A DNA stretch of 45,608 nucleotides. Origin: Acidimicrobiales bacterium (GTDB lineage: Bacteria; Actinomycetota; Acidimicrobiia; Acidimicrobiales; JACCXE01). Made by a program: the position numbers and the translations under genes. Under the pieces are notes generated by a model that searched no databases, was not told the DNA's origin, and saw nothing but the letters and a program-made list of their open reading frames with translations. The stretch spans positions 1-45,608 of the forward strand of contig DASZWD010000033.1 in NCBI GenBank assembly GCA_035546775.1, in the 5' to 3' direction. Shown here piece by piece: positions 1-9,534 of the stretch (the first letter of the stretch is position 1; every line of letters starts with the position of its first letter).

Positions 1-90
1 TGGCGGAGGGGGTGGGATTTGAACCCACGGTGAGGTTGCCCCCACAACGGTTTTCGAGACCGTCCGATTCGGCCGCTCTCGCACCCCTCC
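1..90 (-). tRNA. tRNA-Ser (anticodon CGA)
   Basis: Read on the minus strand, the sequence folds as a class II tRNA. The acceptor GGAGGGG pairs with CCCCTCC, followed by discriminator G and an encoded CCA at positions 3-1. The anticodon stem ACGGT/ACCGT encloses the 7-nt loop CTCGAAA, giving anticodon CGA (reads UCG). A long variable arm and the T-arm GTGGGTTCAAATCCCAC are present. The D-arm and T-arm are nearly identical to those of the tRNA-Ser at 5921-6005, which lies on the other strand. Unlike that copy, this one encodes its CCA. Confidence 0.96.
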
Positions 91-123
91 CGGTACTGCA
101 GGTGTAACAGCGGAGCGATCAGA

Positions 124-576
124 TTACAGATTTCGGCGATCGGCGAAGAAGCCTGAGAGCAGGGCGGACGCTTCGTCGGCTCGCACGCCGTGCTGGAGTT
201 CGACCGTGTGGTTGAGCCGGGGATCGCTGCAGAGGTTGTAGAGCGACCCGCAGGCGCCTGCTTTCGGGTCAAATGCGCCGAAAACCAGCCGTTTCACCCG
301 CCCCGCGACCAGGGCGCCGGCGCACATCGGGCACGGCTCGAGGGTGACGACCAGCGTCGCGTTGGACAGGCGCCAGGTGCCGAGGGTTGCAGCTGCGTCA
401 CGAAGCGCGAGTACCTCGGCATGGGCGGTGGGGTCGCCAGTAAGCTCCCGCTCGTTGTGGCGCTGGGACACCACCTCTCCTTCTCGCAGTACGACCGCGC
501 CGACGGGTACGTCGCCGTGGGCGACGGCCGCGGCCGCCTCGAGGAGGGCGATTTCCATCGCCGCGTCGTCGGTCAT
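124..576 (-). CDS. tadA: tRNA-specific adenosine deaminase TadA
   Basis: This enzyme deaminates the wobble adenosine of tRNA-Arg(ACG) to inosine in the cytoplasm. The 150-aa product is the usual TadA length. It has the zinc deaminase signature: H52-A-E54 (zinc ligand and proton-shuttle Glu) and P-C82-P-M-C85 (two zinc ligands), followed by the GSLYNL segment typical of TadA. The frame stays open 64 codons upstream, but I start at the ATG ending at 576. The family homology begins there and an AGGA ribosome site lies just upstream; the extra residues look like a low-complexity shadow. It sits 33 bp from tRNA-Ser, a neighbourhood often seen in actinobacteria. Confidence 0.93.
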   Translation of the reverse strand: MTDDAAMEIALLEAAAAVAHGDVPVGAVVLREGEVVSQRHNERELTGDPTAHAEVLALRDAAATLGTWRLSNATLVVTLEPCPMCAGALVAGRVKRLVFGAFDPKAGACGSLYNLCSDPRLNHTVELQHGVRADEASALLSGFFADRRNL

Positions 577-722
577 CGAATTTCCTCGCGTTCTTTTCGG
601 GTGCAGCAGGAACTCACAGGTTCCCGGCCGAACTCTTCTTACATCGATCACTACGTTCGGGCGGCGCTGGGGCCGTCCGGTCGTCTCGAATGCCGGAGCT
701 ATCGCAGGGGTCTGATCGCGAC

Positions 723-1862
723 ATGAGGGGTCTCCGGCGTCGGGTAGCAGCGGCAGTAGCCGTCGCAACGGTCATGGGGCTGCTCGGGGGCGCGCCGGTG
801 CACGACTTGTCGTCGCTGGCGCAGCGCGCCCGTGGCACCGACCACCTGCCCCGCACGTCGCTCTCGCAGGACATGGCGCTGGCGCCGGTCGATCCGGTGG
901 CCTCCGACGGTCTTACGACGCAGGTCTCGGTCCTCCAGTCCGACACGGTGCCGGTCGACTCCGTGATCAAGACCGCGCCGCAGCAGTTCCACGGCGCCGC
1001 GCCGGCCCGCGTCGCTCCGCCGTCGTCGCTGGGCGACAGTTCGGTGTCGGCGCAGAGTGCACGCCAGGGCGGTACGTGGGCCGTCTCCATCGGCATCAAC
1101 GACTATCCGGGCACCGAGAACGATCTGAGCTCGGCGGTCAACGACGCCAACGACGTCGTGCAGGCGCTCGAGTCCCTGGGCGTTACCGGTGACCACATTC
1201 TCGAACTGCGCGACGGTCAGGTGAACCGCAGCACCCTGTTGCAGTCGGTGGCGTGGTTGGCCAATCACGCCGGACCCGACGCGGTCGCGGTCTTCTTCTA
1301 CGCCGGTCACGTCCGCAAGACGCAATATGGCAACGAGGAGATCGTGACGAGCGATGGCTCCTCGGTTTCCGACGCCGAGCTGGCGCGCGGCCTCGACCGC
1401 GTCGCCGCCAACCATGCGTGGATCGGCATCGCGTCGTGTTACGGCGGTGGTTTCACAGAAGTGCTCGACCGGCCGGGCCGCGTCCTGACCGCCGCCGCTG
1501 GCGCCAACTCGCTCGCCTACGAGAATTCGTCGATCGGACGCAGCTACATGGTCGAGTACATGGTGCACCAGGCGATCATCGAAGGCCGCGCGTCGACGAC
1601 CGTGGAGACGGCGTTTGACTACGCAGTGCAGCGCATCCAGCAGGAACACCCCGGCCGTGAACCCGTCGAGTACGAGACAGGCAACGGCGCGCTCGACCTG
1701 CGCCCGCCCGGTGCGGGGGCGCCGCCGCCGCAGTTCGACGGATCAGGTCCCGCCCCGTCGAACTCGCAGTCGCCGCCGACCACCGCCGCGCCCGAGTCGG
1801 GTGGCTCCGGTACCGGCCAGCACTGCACCGGCAAGGGCCTCTTCCGTTACTGCACGAACTAG
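723..1862 (+). CDS. Secreted caspase-like (C14/metacaspase-type) protein
   Basis: The product (379 aa) starts with an arginine-rich n-region and a hydrophobic stretch (about residues 6-23), so it is probably exported. After a linker of about 90 residues comes a caspase-fold domain (about 118-320). It opens with AVSIGINDYPG and carries a catalytic dyad, His196 in FFYAGH and Cys239 in IASCYGGG. The C-terminal 50 residues are Pro/Ser/Thr-rich and end in a short segment with two Cys that may form a disulfide. The ATG at 723 places the signal peptide at the N-terminus; an in-frame ATG at 690 is the alternative. The substrate is unknown. The gene converges on ppx, and the two share a CTAG stop. Bacterial members of this family are Arg/Lys- or Asp-specific peptidases, but nothing here settles specificity. 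Confidence 0.82.
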   Translation: MRGLRRRVAAAVAVATVMGLLGGAPVHDLSSLAQRARGTDHLPRTSLSQDMALAPVDPVASDGLTTQVSVLQSDTVPVDSVIKTAPQQFHGAAPARVAPPSSLGDSSVSAQSARQGGTWAVSIGINDYPGTENDLSSAVNDANDVVQALESLGVTGDHILELRDGQVNRSTLLQSVAWLANHAGPDAVAVFFYAGHVRKTQYGNEEIVTSDGSSVSDAELARGLDRVAANHAWIGIASCYGGGFTEVLDRPGRVLTAAAGANSLAYENSSIGRSYMVEYMVHQAIIEGRASTTVETAFDYAVQRIQQEHPGREPVEYETGNGALDLRPPGAGAPPPQFDGSGPAPSNSQSPPTTAAPESGGSGTGQHCTGKGLFRYCTN

Positions 1863-3394
1863 GACGGCTCGTCGACGAGTTCGATCGGTAGCCCGAAGGC
1901 CTTCTCGAACAGGCCGCGCTTGCGCCGCACGCCCCACCGTTCGAGGTCGGTGTCCTCGCTGCCTTCGATCACCAGTTCCACCTTGTCGTCGCGCACGACG
2001 GCCGTGACGAGGTCGACGGCGTCGTTGTGGCTGCGGTCGAGTCCGTCGGCGACGCGCAGGATGGCCACCAGTTTGGTGACGCGGTCGCGCTCGTCGTCGT
2101 CGAGCTGGCGCATCGGTTCGTAGGACGCCGGCTTCGGCGTGCCGCGGCGATGGAATCGGCAGATCGTCGCCAGCATCACCACTTCTTCGGGCGGGAAGCC
2201 GCGCAGGCGGCCGTGCTCGATCAGGTAGGCGCTGTGCTTGTCGTGATTGTCGACGGCGACGTGTTCGCCGATGTCGTGGAGCCACGCCGCGTGCTCGAGC
2301 AGTTCGCGGTCGACGGGCGACAGGCCGTGCAGGGCGATGGTGTCGTCGAAGATGGCGGTGGCGAAGCGGGCCACTTGATGGGCGTGCGCTTCGTTGCCGC
2401 CGTAGCGACGGAACAGCGCGTGCACGCTCTCGCGTCGCATCGAACGCGGGTCGACCCAGTCGAGCGCGTCGTGGTGCCCGATGGCGTCGAGGATCATGCC
2501 CTCGCGCATCGACCACTCACTGACCGTCAACTCGTCGAAGCCGAAGAGCTCCATCGCCACCTGCAATACGACCGAGCCCGCGGGCATGATGTCGGCGCGT
2601 CGGGCGTCGAGTCCTTCGATCGAGCGACGCTCGGCGACGGTCATTGTCTGCATGTCCTTGTGCACGCGCTCGAGTTCCTTCGCCGTCACCGTCAGCTGGT
2701 GCAGCGCGTTGGGAGTGGCGGTGGCGATGGTGGGCGCGGCGAGGCGGGCGAGCGACGTCAGGGTGCCGCTGGTGCCCACGAGCATGCCCGGGCGGAAGCG
2801 CTTGGTCGCTTGAGCGACGGGACCGAGCAGCGCGCGCGCCCGGTCGCGCACGCGGGTGAGCTCGATGGGATCCGGTGGGTCCGACGTCATGAACTCGGCG
2901 GTGAGCCGCGCCGCGCCGAGCTTGAGACTGGTGGCCCACAACATCCCCGAGGCGTCGCCCACCGACACCTCGAGGCTGCCGCCACCCTGGTCGATGCACA
3001 CCGCCGGCGGTTTGTCGATGAGCACGCTGGCGCGCACGGCGGCGAAAATCAGGCGCGCCTCGTCGAGCCCGGTGATGACCTGGATGCCGACGCCCGTCTC
3101 CTGCTCGATCAGATCGACGACCTCCGCGCCGTTCTCGGCTTCGCGCAGCGCGGAGGTGGCGTAGACCACCCATTCGTCGACGCCGATCGCTTCGCCATGC
3201 GCCCGCATGCGGCTGATGCTTTCGATGGCGGCATCGACCTTGTCGGGCGGGATGCGATGGGTGGTGGCGACGCTCTCGGCGAGGCGCAGCACGTCCTTCT
3301 CCCGCAACAGCGTCTCGAAGTGCCCGTCGGCGTGCGCCTCGACGACGATGAGGTGAAAGGAGTTGCTCCCGAGGTCGAGAGCGGCGATGCGCAT
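1859..3394 (-). CDS. ppx: Ppx/GppA-family exopolyphosphatase with C-terminal HD domain
   Basis: This protein (511 aa) probably hydrolyses terminal phosphates of polyphosphate, or pppGpp, in the cytoplasm. The N-terminal ASKHA-fold half has the phosphate-1 loop ALDLGSNSFHL (residues 5-15), a conserved acidic position in DEARLIF (about 111-117) and the glycine-rich loop DQGGGSLEV (about 135-143). The C-terminal half carries an HD-type segment with LHDIGEHV, as in long Ppx proteins. It lies 31 bp downstream of ppk1 on the same strand, so polymer synthesis and breakdown are probably co-expressed. A TACGGT hexamer 7 nt before the ATG suggests it can also be transcribed as a leaderless mRNA. Ppx and GppA activities cannot be told apart by sequence here. 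Confidence 0.9.
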   Translation of the reverse strand: MRIAALDLGSNSFHLIVVEAHADGHFETLLREKDVLRLAESVATTHRIPPDKVDAAIESISRMRAHGEAIGVDEWVVYATSALREAENGAEVVDLIEQETGVGIQVITGLDEARLIFAAVRASVLIDKPPAVCIDQGGGSLEVSVGDASGMLWATSLKLGAARLTAEFMTSDPPDPIELTRVRDRARALLGPVAQATKRFRPGMLVGTSGTLTSLARLAAPTIATATPNALHQLTVTAKELERVHKDMQTMTVAERRSIEGLDARRADIMPAGSVVLQVAMELFGFDELTVSEWSMREGMILDAIGHHDALDWVDPRSMRRESVHALFRRYGGNEAHAHQVARFATAIFDDTIALHGLSPVDRELLEHAAWLHDIGEHVAVDNHDKHSAYLIEHGRLRGFPPEEVVMLATICRFHRRGTPKPASYEPMRQLDDDERDRVTKLVAILRVADGLDRSHNDAVDLVTAVVRDDKVELVIEGSEDTDLERWGVRRKRGLFEKAFGLPIELVDEPS

Positions 3395-3401
3395 CCGTCA
3401 C

Positions 3402-3407
3402 ACCGTA
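3402..3407 (-). promoter_or_regulatory. Candidate -10 of a leaderless ppx promoter
   Basis: TACGGT on the minus strand lies exactly 7 nt before the ppx ATG, and no Shine-Dalgarno sequence is visible. This fits the TAnnnT -10 box of actinobacterial leaderless transcripts. It is read by eye only. Confidence 0.4.
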
Positions 3408-3425
3408 CGCCCGCCGGCGCGGCGG

Positions 3426-5576
<2,151 letters not shown>

Positions 5577-5582
5577 GGAGCC

Positions 5583-5588
5583 ACCCTA
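5583..5588 (-). promoter_or_regulatory. Candidate -10 of a leaderless ppk1 promoter
   Basis: TAGGGT on the minus strand ends 6 nt before the GTG start of ppk1. With no Shine-Dalgarno present, this geometry fits leaderless transcription. Confidence 0.4.
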
Positions 5589-5632
5589 GGCACCGGAAAA
5601 GTGAACGGGGGATGAACAATCCCAACGCGATG

Positions 5633-5664
5633 GGGTCCGGCCATCCAGAGCGACGACCAGGCGA
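5633..5664 (-). repeat. Exact 32-bp duplicate of the 3' end of the SRP RNA gene
   Basis: This stretch is identical to 5733-5764, which is the last 32 nt of the SRP RNA gene. It has the same orientation and a period of exactly 100 bp. It lies downstream of the RNA in the direction of transcription, separated by 68 nt (5665-5732). The matches stop at both edges. A duplicated 3' end of a stable RNA gene is the usual signature of site-specific integration, but the interval holds no gene, only a small CCCC/GGGG hairpin at about 5665-5677. It could instead be a local duplication. The copy can still pair with the RNA 5' end. Confidence 0.85.
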
Positions 5665-5732
5665 CCCCTGAGTGGGGACAGGGCGCCGCGTGCCGGAGAT
5701 CGGAGGACGACTTGTCGCGCCACAACGTCGAA

Positions 5733-5873
5733 GGGTCCGGCCATCCAGAGCGACGACCAGGCGATCTGCGGCACACAGCGTTATCCGCTGAGAGCTGCTG
5801 CCTTCCGGCCCTGACTCGGTTCACGGGGACGCCGTTGCGCAGGACCCGGCCGCCGCACTGCATGGTCGGACCC
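5733..5873 (-). ncRNA. ffs: Signal recognition particle RNA (small SRP RNA, ffs)
   Basis: This is the RNA scaffold of the signal recognition particle, which binds Ffh and targets membrane proteins. On the minus strand the conserved domain IV core reads GTCAGGGCCGGAAGGCAGCA (within about 5794-5815), with the GGAA tetraloop and the asymmetric internal loop. The ends pair: 5' GGGTCCG with 3' CGGACCC, then CCAT with ATGG after one mismatch. This defines an RNA of about 141 nt, longer than the 114-nt E. coli form. A TATCCT box lies 6 nt before the predicted 5' end. The neighbourhood with tRNA-Ser and tadA is typical of actinobacteria. Confidence 0.93.
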
Positions 5874-5879
5874 ACTCAG

Positions 5880-5885
5880 AGGATA
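5880..5885 (-). promoter_or_regulatory. Candidate -10 box of the SRP RNA promoter
   Basis: TATCCT on the minus strand is separated by 6 nt from position 5873, where the terminal helix of the SRP RNA begins. The spacing fits a normal -10 to start-site distance and supports the assigned 5' end. No clear -35 was recognised. Confidence 0.5.
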
Positions 5886-5920
5886 CCTTTACTGGCTGCG
5901 TTCACCGAAAGGTGGGCCTC

Positions 5921-6005
5921 GGAGGGATGCGAGAGCGGCCGAATCGGCACGACTGGAAATCGTGTGTCCTGCAAGGGACCGTGGGTTCAAATCCCACTCT
6001 CTCCG
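5921..6005 (+). tRNA. tRNA-Ser (anticodon GGA)
   Basis: This is a class II tRNA. The acceptor GGAGGGA pairs with TCTCTCC, with one G-U pair and discriminator G at 6005. The anticodon stem CACGA/TCGTG encloses CTGGAAA, giving anticodon GGA (reads UCC/UCU). A long variable arm and the T-arm GTGGGTTCAAATCCCAC are present. The next bases are CCG, so CCA is not encoded. A CoA-ligase gene follows on the other strand after 34 bp. No duplicate of its 3' end was seen elsewhere in the window. Confidence 0.95.
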
Positions 6006-6039
6006 CCGAAGAAACGAACACGTCGCGCATCGCGGCCGC

Positions 6040-7614
6040 TCAGTTGACTTGGCGACCGCCGGCGCTCCAGTAGCGCGCCCGTACCGCTTTGCGGTCGGGC
6101 TTGCCGAGACCGGTGAGCGGCAAGTCGGCCACGACCTCGAGCGTCTTCGGCGCGTACACCTTGCCCTTGCGTTCGCGCACGAGATCGATCAGCGACGCCG
6201 GGTCGGGCGTCGCGCCCGGGCGGGCGACGACGAAGGCGGTGACGGCTTCGCCCCAGCGTTCGTCGGGCACGCCGATCACGACGGCGGTGGCGACCTCGGC
6301 GTGGCTCGTCAAGACGTCCTCGATCTCGCGGGGGTAGATGTTGAACCCGCCCGAGATGACCATGTCCTTCTTGCGGTCGACGATGTAGAGGTACCCCTCG
6401 TCGTCGGCCGTCGCCATGTCGCCGGTGTGCAGCCAGTTGCTGCGGAACAACTCCTCGGTCAACTCGGGCCGCTTCCAGTAGCCGTGGGTGACGATGCGGC
6501 CGCGCACGCAGATCTCACCGGGCTCGCCGACCGGGACGGGTCGGTCGTCGTCGTCGAGCAACGCCACCTCCACGCCCGGTAGCGGCCGTCCGCACGAGCC
6601 GAACAGGTGCGGGCGGTTGACGTCGTGCTCCTGCTTGCGCAGCGTCGTGATGCACGCCGGAGCCTCGGCCTGGCCGTAGAGCTGGAGGAACACCGGACCG
6701 AAAACGTCGAGCGCCTCCCGCAGTCGCGTCGGGCTCATCGGCGCGGCGCCGTAGACGATCGTCTCGAGGCTCGACAGGTCAGCCGTGCGCACGCGGGGAT
6801 GGTCGAGCAGCACGTAGAGCATCGTGGGCACCATGAACGTCGAGGTGATGCGGTGCCGCTCGACCGCGTCGAAGAACGACTCCGCGGTGAAGCCGCGCTG
6901 CAACACGATCGTGCCGCCCTGCATCCACGTCGGCAGGACGAACGCGACGGCTGCGTGCGAGATCGGTGTGGCCGCGAGGAAGCGCATCTCGGCGGGCAGC
7001 TGCCAACCCGAACAGATCAGGTTGTTCATCTCCACGACCGTGCGGTGGCGCTGCATGATCCCCTTGGGCAGGCCGGTCGTGCCGCCCGAATAACCGAGGC
7101 TGCACAAGTCGTCGGCCTCCGCCTGCGAGCGCAGCGGGCCCGCCGGCTCTGCGTCGGCGAGCGCGCTCAGGTCCTCGCCGACGTCGCAGGGCCCGACCGA
7201 CAGGACGTGCTTCAGTCCCGGCACGCGGGCCGCGATCTCCGCCGCCGCGTCGCGGTACAGCGAGGGGTCGAACACGAGGCCGAGGGCTTCGCAGTCTTCG
7301 AGGATGAACGCCTGGTCGTCGACCGCGCCGAGCGGGTGCAGCGCGCCGGCCCAGCTGGCGAGGGTGCGCACCGCTAAGCCGACGAGGAGGGGCTCGGTCA
7401 TGTTGCCGGCGAGCACCATCAAACCGTTGCCCCGCCCGAACCCGAGCTTCGCCAGCGCGCTCGCCAGCTGCGAGATGCGGTCGCGCACCTGCGCGTACGT
7501 GAGCTCGACGTCGCCGTCGACGATGGCGACGTGGTCGGGGTAGCGCTCGAGCGCCCACAGCACGAGGTCGACGTAGGTCGCATCCCGGCGCAGTACTTGG
7601 TCGTTGACGGTCAC
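6040..7614 (-). CDS. FadD-like acyl-CoA synthetase (AMP-binding)
   Basis: This protein probably activates a carboxylic acid to its CoA thioester through an acyl-adenylate. It is about 524 aa, normal for class I adenylate-forming enzymes. Motifs seen are the P-loop YSGGTTGLPKG (about 175-185), the YGQAEAP turn, LHTGDMA, the hinge DRKKDMVISGGFNIYPREIE and a C-terminal GKPDRKAVR with the adenylation lysine. I chose the GTG at 7614 because a GGGGGAG ribosome site lies 9 nt upstream; an in-frame GTG at 7650 has none. It diverges from the CocE gene at 7693, with a TTAACG/CGTT palindrome between them. The acid substrate cannot be deduced. Confidence 0.88.
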   Translation of the reverse strand: MTVNDQVLRRDATYVDLVLWALERYPDHVAIVDGDVELTYAQVRDRISQLASALAKLGFGRGNGLMVLAGNMTEPLLVGLAVRTLASWAGALHPLGAVDDQAFILEDCEALGLVFDPSLYRDAAAEIAARVPGLKHVLSVGPCDVGEDLSALADAEPAGPLRSQAEADDLCSLGYSGGTTGLPKGIMQRHRTVVEMNNLICSGWQLPAEMRFLAATPISHAAVAFVLPTWMQGGTIVLQRGFTAESFFDAVERHRITSTFMVPTMLYVLLDHPRVRTADLSSLETIVYGAAPMSPTRLREALDVFGPVFLQLYGQAEAPACITTLRKQEHDVNRPHLFGSCGRPLPGVEVALLDDDDRPVPVGEPGEICVRGRIVTHGYWKRPELTEELFRSNWLHTGDMATADDEGYLYIVDRKKDMVISGGFNIYPREIEDVLTSHAEVATAVVIGVPDERWGEAVTAFVVARPGATPDPASLIDLVRERKGKVYAPKTLEVVADLPLTGLGKPDRKAVRARYWSAGGRQVN

Positions 7615-7651
7615 CGTCGTTGTCTCCCCCTGCACGTCGAACCCGCGCACA

Positions 7652-7665
7652 TTAACGTGCGTTTA
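7652..7665. promoter_or_regulatory. Candidate TetR-type operator (AACG-N2-CGTT)
   Basis: TTAACGTGCGTTTA lies between the divergent CoA ligase and CocE genes. It has perfect AACG/CGTT half-sites and fits the TnAAy-N4-GTTnA pattern seen at five other promoter regions in this window. It was recognised by eye, with no binding evidence. Confidence 0.4.
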
Positions 7666-7692
7666 CGCTCGGCAGCAACGAGGGGAGGGCGT

Positions 7693-9534
7693 ATGGGCGA
7701 CGACACCGAAGCGCGCGACGCGGCGTGGTGGTCGGGTGATCCGGCGCGCACGCCGGCGCGGATGTACGAACGGTCGGTACGCACGAGTCACTACGTCACC
7801 GTCCGGGATGGCACGCGCATCGCCGTCGACCTGTATCTGCCCGCGGGCGCGACGGGCCCGGTGCCCACGCTCCTGACGATCACGCCGTACTTCCGCTCGA
7901 TGGAATTCCGCGCCCCGGTCTTGAAAGCGGTGTTCCGGGCGGCGGGCATGGCGGCGACGGAGTGGGGGCACGAAATGGCGCGCTTCGGCTTCGCCACCGT
8001 CCTCATGGACATGCGCGGTGCCGGCGCGTCGTTCGGCCAGAAGAAGTCGATGATGATGTTCGACGTCGTCAACGACGGCTACGACGTCATCGACTGGATC
8101 GTGGCCCAGCCGTGGTCGAACGGGCGCGTCGGGTCGACGGGCATCTCCGCGCTGGGCATGACGGGCCAGTGGTTGGCCACGAGCAAGCACCCGGCGCTCA
8201 AGGCGATCGCGCCGCGCTTCACCGTGTTCGACATGTATCGCTCGCTCCACTGCAACGGCGTCCACTGCCAGCGCTTCGTCGCCGACGTCGGTCGAATGCT
8301 GCGGGCGATGGACTCGAACCGGTTATGGGACACCGTCGAGAACCCTGCGGCCAAGGCGATGTTCTTCGCGCTCGTGCAGGGTGTGACGCCCGTCGACGAC
8401 GACAAGGGACGCAAGTTGCTCGCCGCCGCCGTGGCCGAGCACGCCGACAACGAGGGTTTCGACGAGGACATCAGCGGCATCAGCTACCGCGACGACCTGT
8501 TGCCCGTCGCCGGCGGCGGCGCCACGCTCGACACGCAGGCGCCCGCGACCCACGCCTCCGACATGGAGGCCGCCGGGATCCCGATCTACGCCTACGGCGG
8601 TTGGTACGACGCGGCGTTCGGCCGCGAGATGATCAGCCTGCACAACACCGTGCGCACGCCGGGCAGCCGGTTGGTCCTCGGCCCGTGGGATCACGGCGCG
8701 AAGAACGACTGCAACCAACCGGTGAGCGGCAAGCGGCCCTCGGCGTTCGACCAAGCCGGCGAGCTGGCGCGGTTTTTCGACCTGCACCTGCGCGACGTCG
8801 ACCACGGCGTGATCGCCGAAGACCCCGTGCACTACTTCACCATGGGCGAGTGTGTGTGGAAGTCGGCGCCGGCGTGGCCGCCGCCGTCGGAACCGGTGCG
8901 GTGGTTCCTCGCCCCGGGCAACGCGCTGTCCACGTCGCCGCCGGCTAACGCGGCGGTCGACGCGTACCGCGTCGACTTCGACGCGGGTACGGGCGTGTGG
9001 TCGCGCTTCGGCAAGCACCTGTCCGGCGGGTTCGACCCGGCGTCGTATCCCGAACGCGCCGACCGCGACCACAAGCTGCTCGTCTACGAAACGGCACCGT
9101 TTGCCGAGCCGACAGAGGTGACCGGCCACCCGGTCGTGCGCCTGTTCGTGACGTCGTCGGAACCCGACGCGTCGGTGATCCTGTATCTCGAGGACGTCGC
9201 GCCCGACGGCACCGTCGTGAACGTCACCGAAGGCCACATGCGCCTGTCGCACCGCAAGCTCGCCGACCCGCCCGACTTCTGGCACACCGGCCCCTTTCAC
9301 AGCGGCAAGCGACAGGACTGCTCACCGGTCACGCCTGGCGAAACGGTGCAGCTCGACTTCGACCTCATCCCGGTGTCGTGGTTGTTCTGCCCGGGCCACG
9401 CGCTGCGCGTCGCCATCGCCGGCGCGGACAAGGACAACTTCGTGCGCATCCCGGCCACCGGCGACCCGGTCCTCGAGTTCGGGCGCGGGGGTGACGCCGC
9501 GTCCTACGTCGAGTTGCCCGTCGTCGCGCGGTGA
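7693..9534 (+). CDS. CocE/NonD family serine hydrolase (copy 1)
   Basis: This 613-aa protein is an alpha/beta hydrolase of the X-Pro dipeptidyl-peptidase/cocaine-esterase family, which cleaves esters or acyl peptides. The N-terminal domain has the nucleophile elbow GISALG with Ser152. Asp306 in GGWYDAAF and His334 in GPWDHGA complete the expected triad. The C-terminal third (from about 395) is the jelly-roll domain, with the TEVTGHPVVRLFV segment typical of the family. There is no signal peptide, so it is probably cytoplasmic. The ATG at 7693 follows GGGGAGGG. It overlaps the next gene, a paralogue, by 4 bp (GTGA). The actual ester or amide substrate is unknown. Confidence 0.9.
   Translation: MGDDTEARDAAWWSGDPARTPARMYERSVRTSHYVTVRDGTRIAVDLYLPAGATGPVPTLLTITPYFRSMEFRAPVLKAVFRAAGMAATEWGHEMARFGFATVLMDMRGAGASFGQKKSMMMFDVVNDGYDVIDWIVAQPWSNGRVGSTGISALGMTGQWLATSKHPALKAIAPRFTVFDMYRSLHCNGVHCQRFVADVGRMLRAMDSNRLWDTVENPAAKAMFFALVQGVTPVDDDKGRKLLAAAVAEHADNEGFDEDISGISYRDDLLPVAGGGATLDTQAPATHASDMEAAGIPIYAYGGWYDAAFGREMISLHNTVRTPGSRLVLGPWDHGAKNDCNQPVSGKRPSAFDQAGELARFFDLHLRDVDHGVIAEDPVHYFTMGECVWKSAPAWPPPSEPVRWFLAPGNALSTSPPANAAVDAYRVDFDAGTGVWSRFGKHLSGGFDPASYPERADRDHKLLVYETAPFAEPTEVTGHPVVRLFVTSSEPDASVILYLEDVAPDGTVVNVTEGHMRLSHRKLADPPDFWHTGPFHSGKRQDCSPVTPGETVQLDFDLIPVSWLFCPGHALRVAIAGADKDNFVRIPATGDPVLEFGRGGDAASYVELPVVAR

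Noticed and set aside
5633-5764. Possible two-unit CRISPR array (32-bp repeats, 68-bp spacer)
   Set aside because: One repeat is the 3' end of the SRP RNA gene, there are only two units, the spacer is too long and no cas gene is present.
5921-6005. tRNA-Ser(GGA) as the attachment site of a catabolic island
   Set aside because: No duplicate of its 3' end was seen downstream, and no integrase gene lies in the window.
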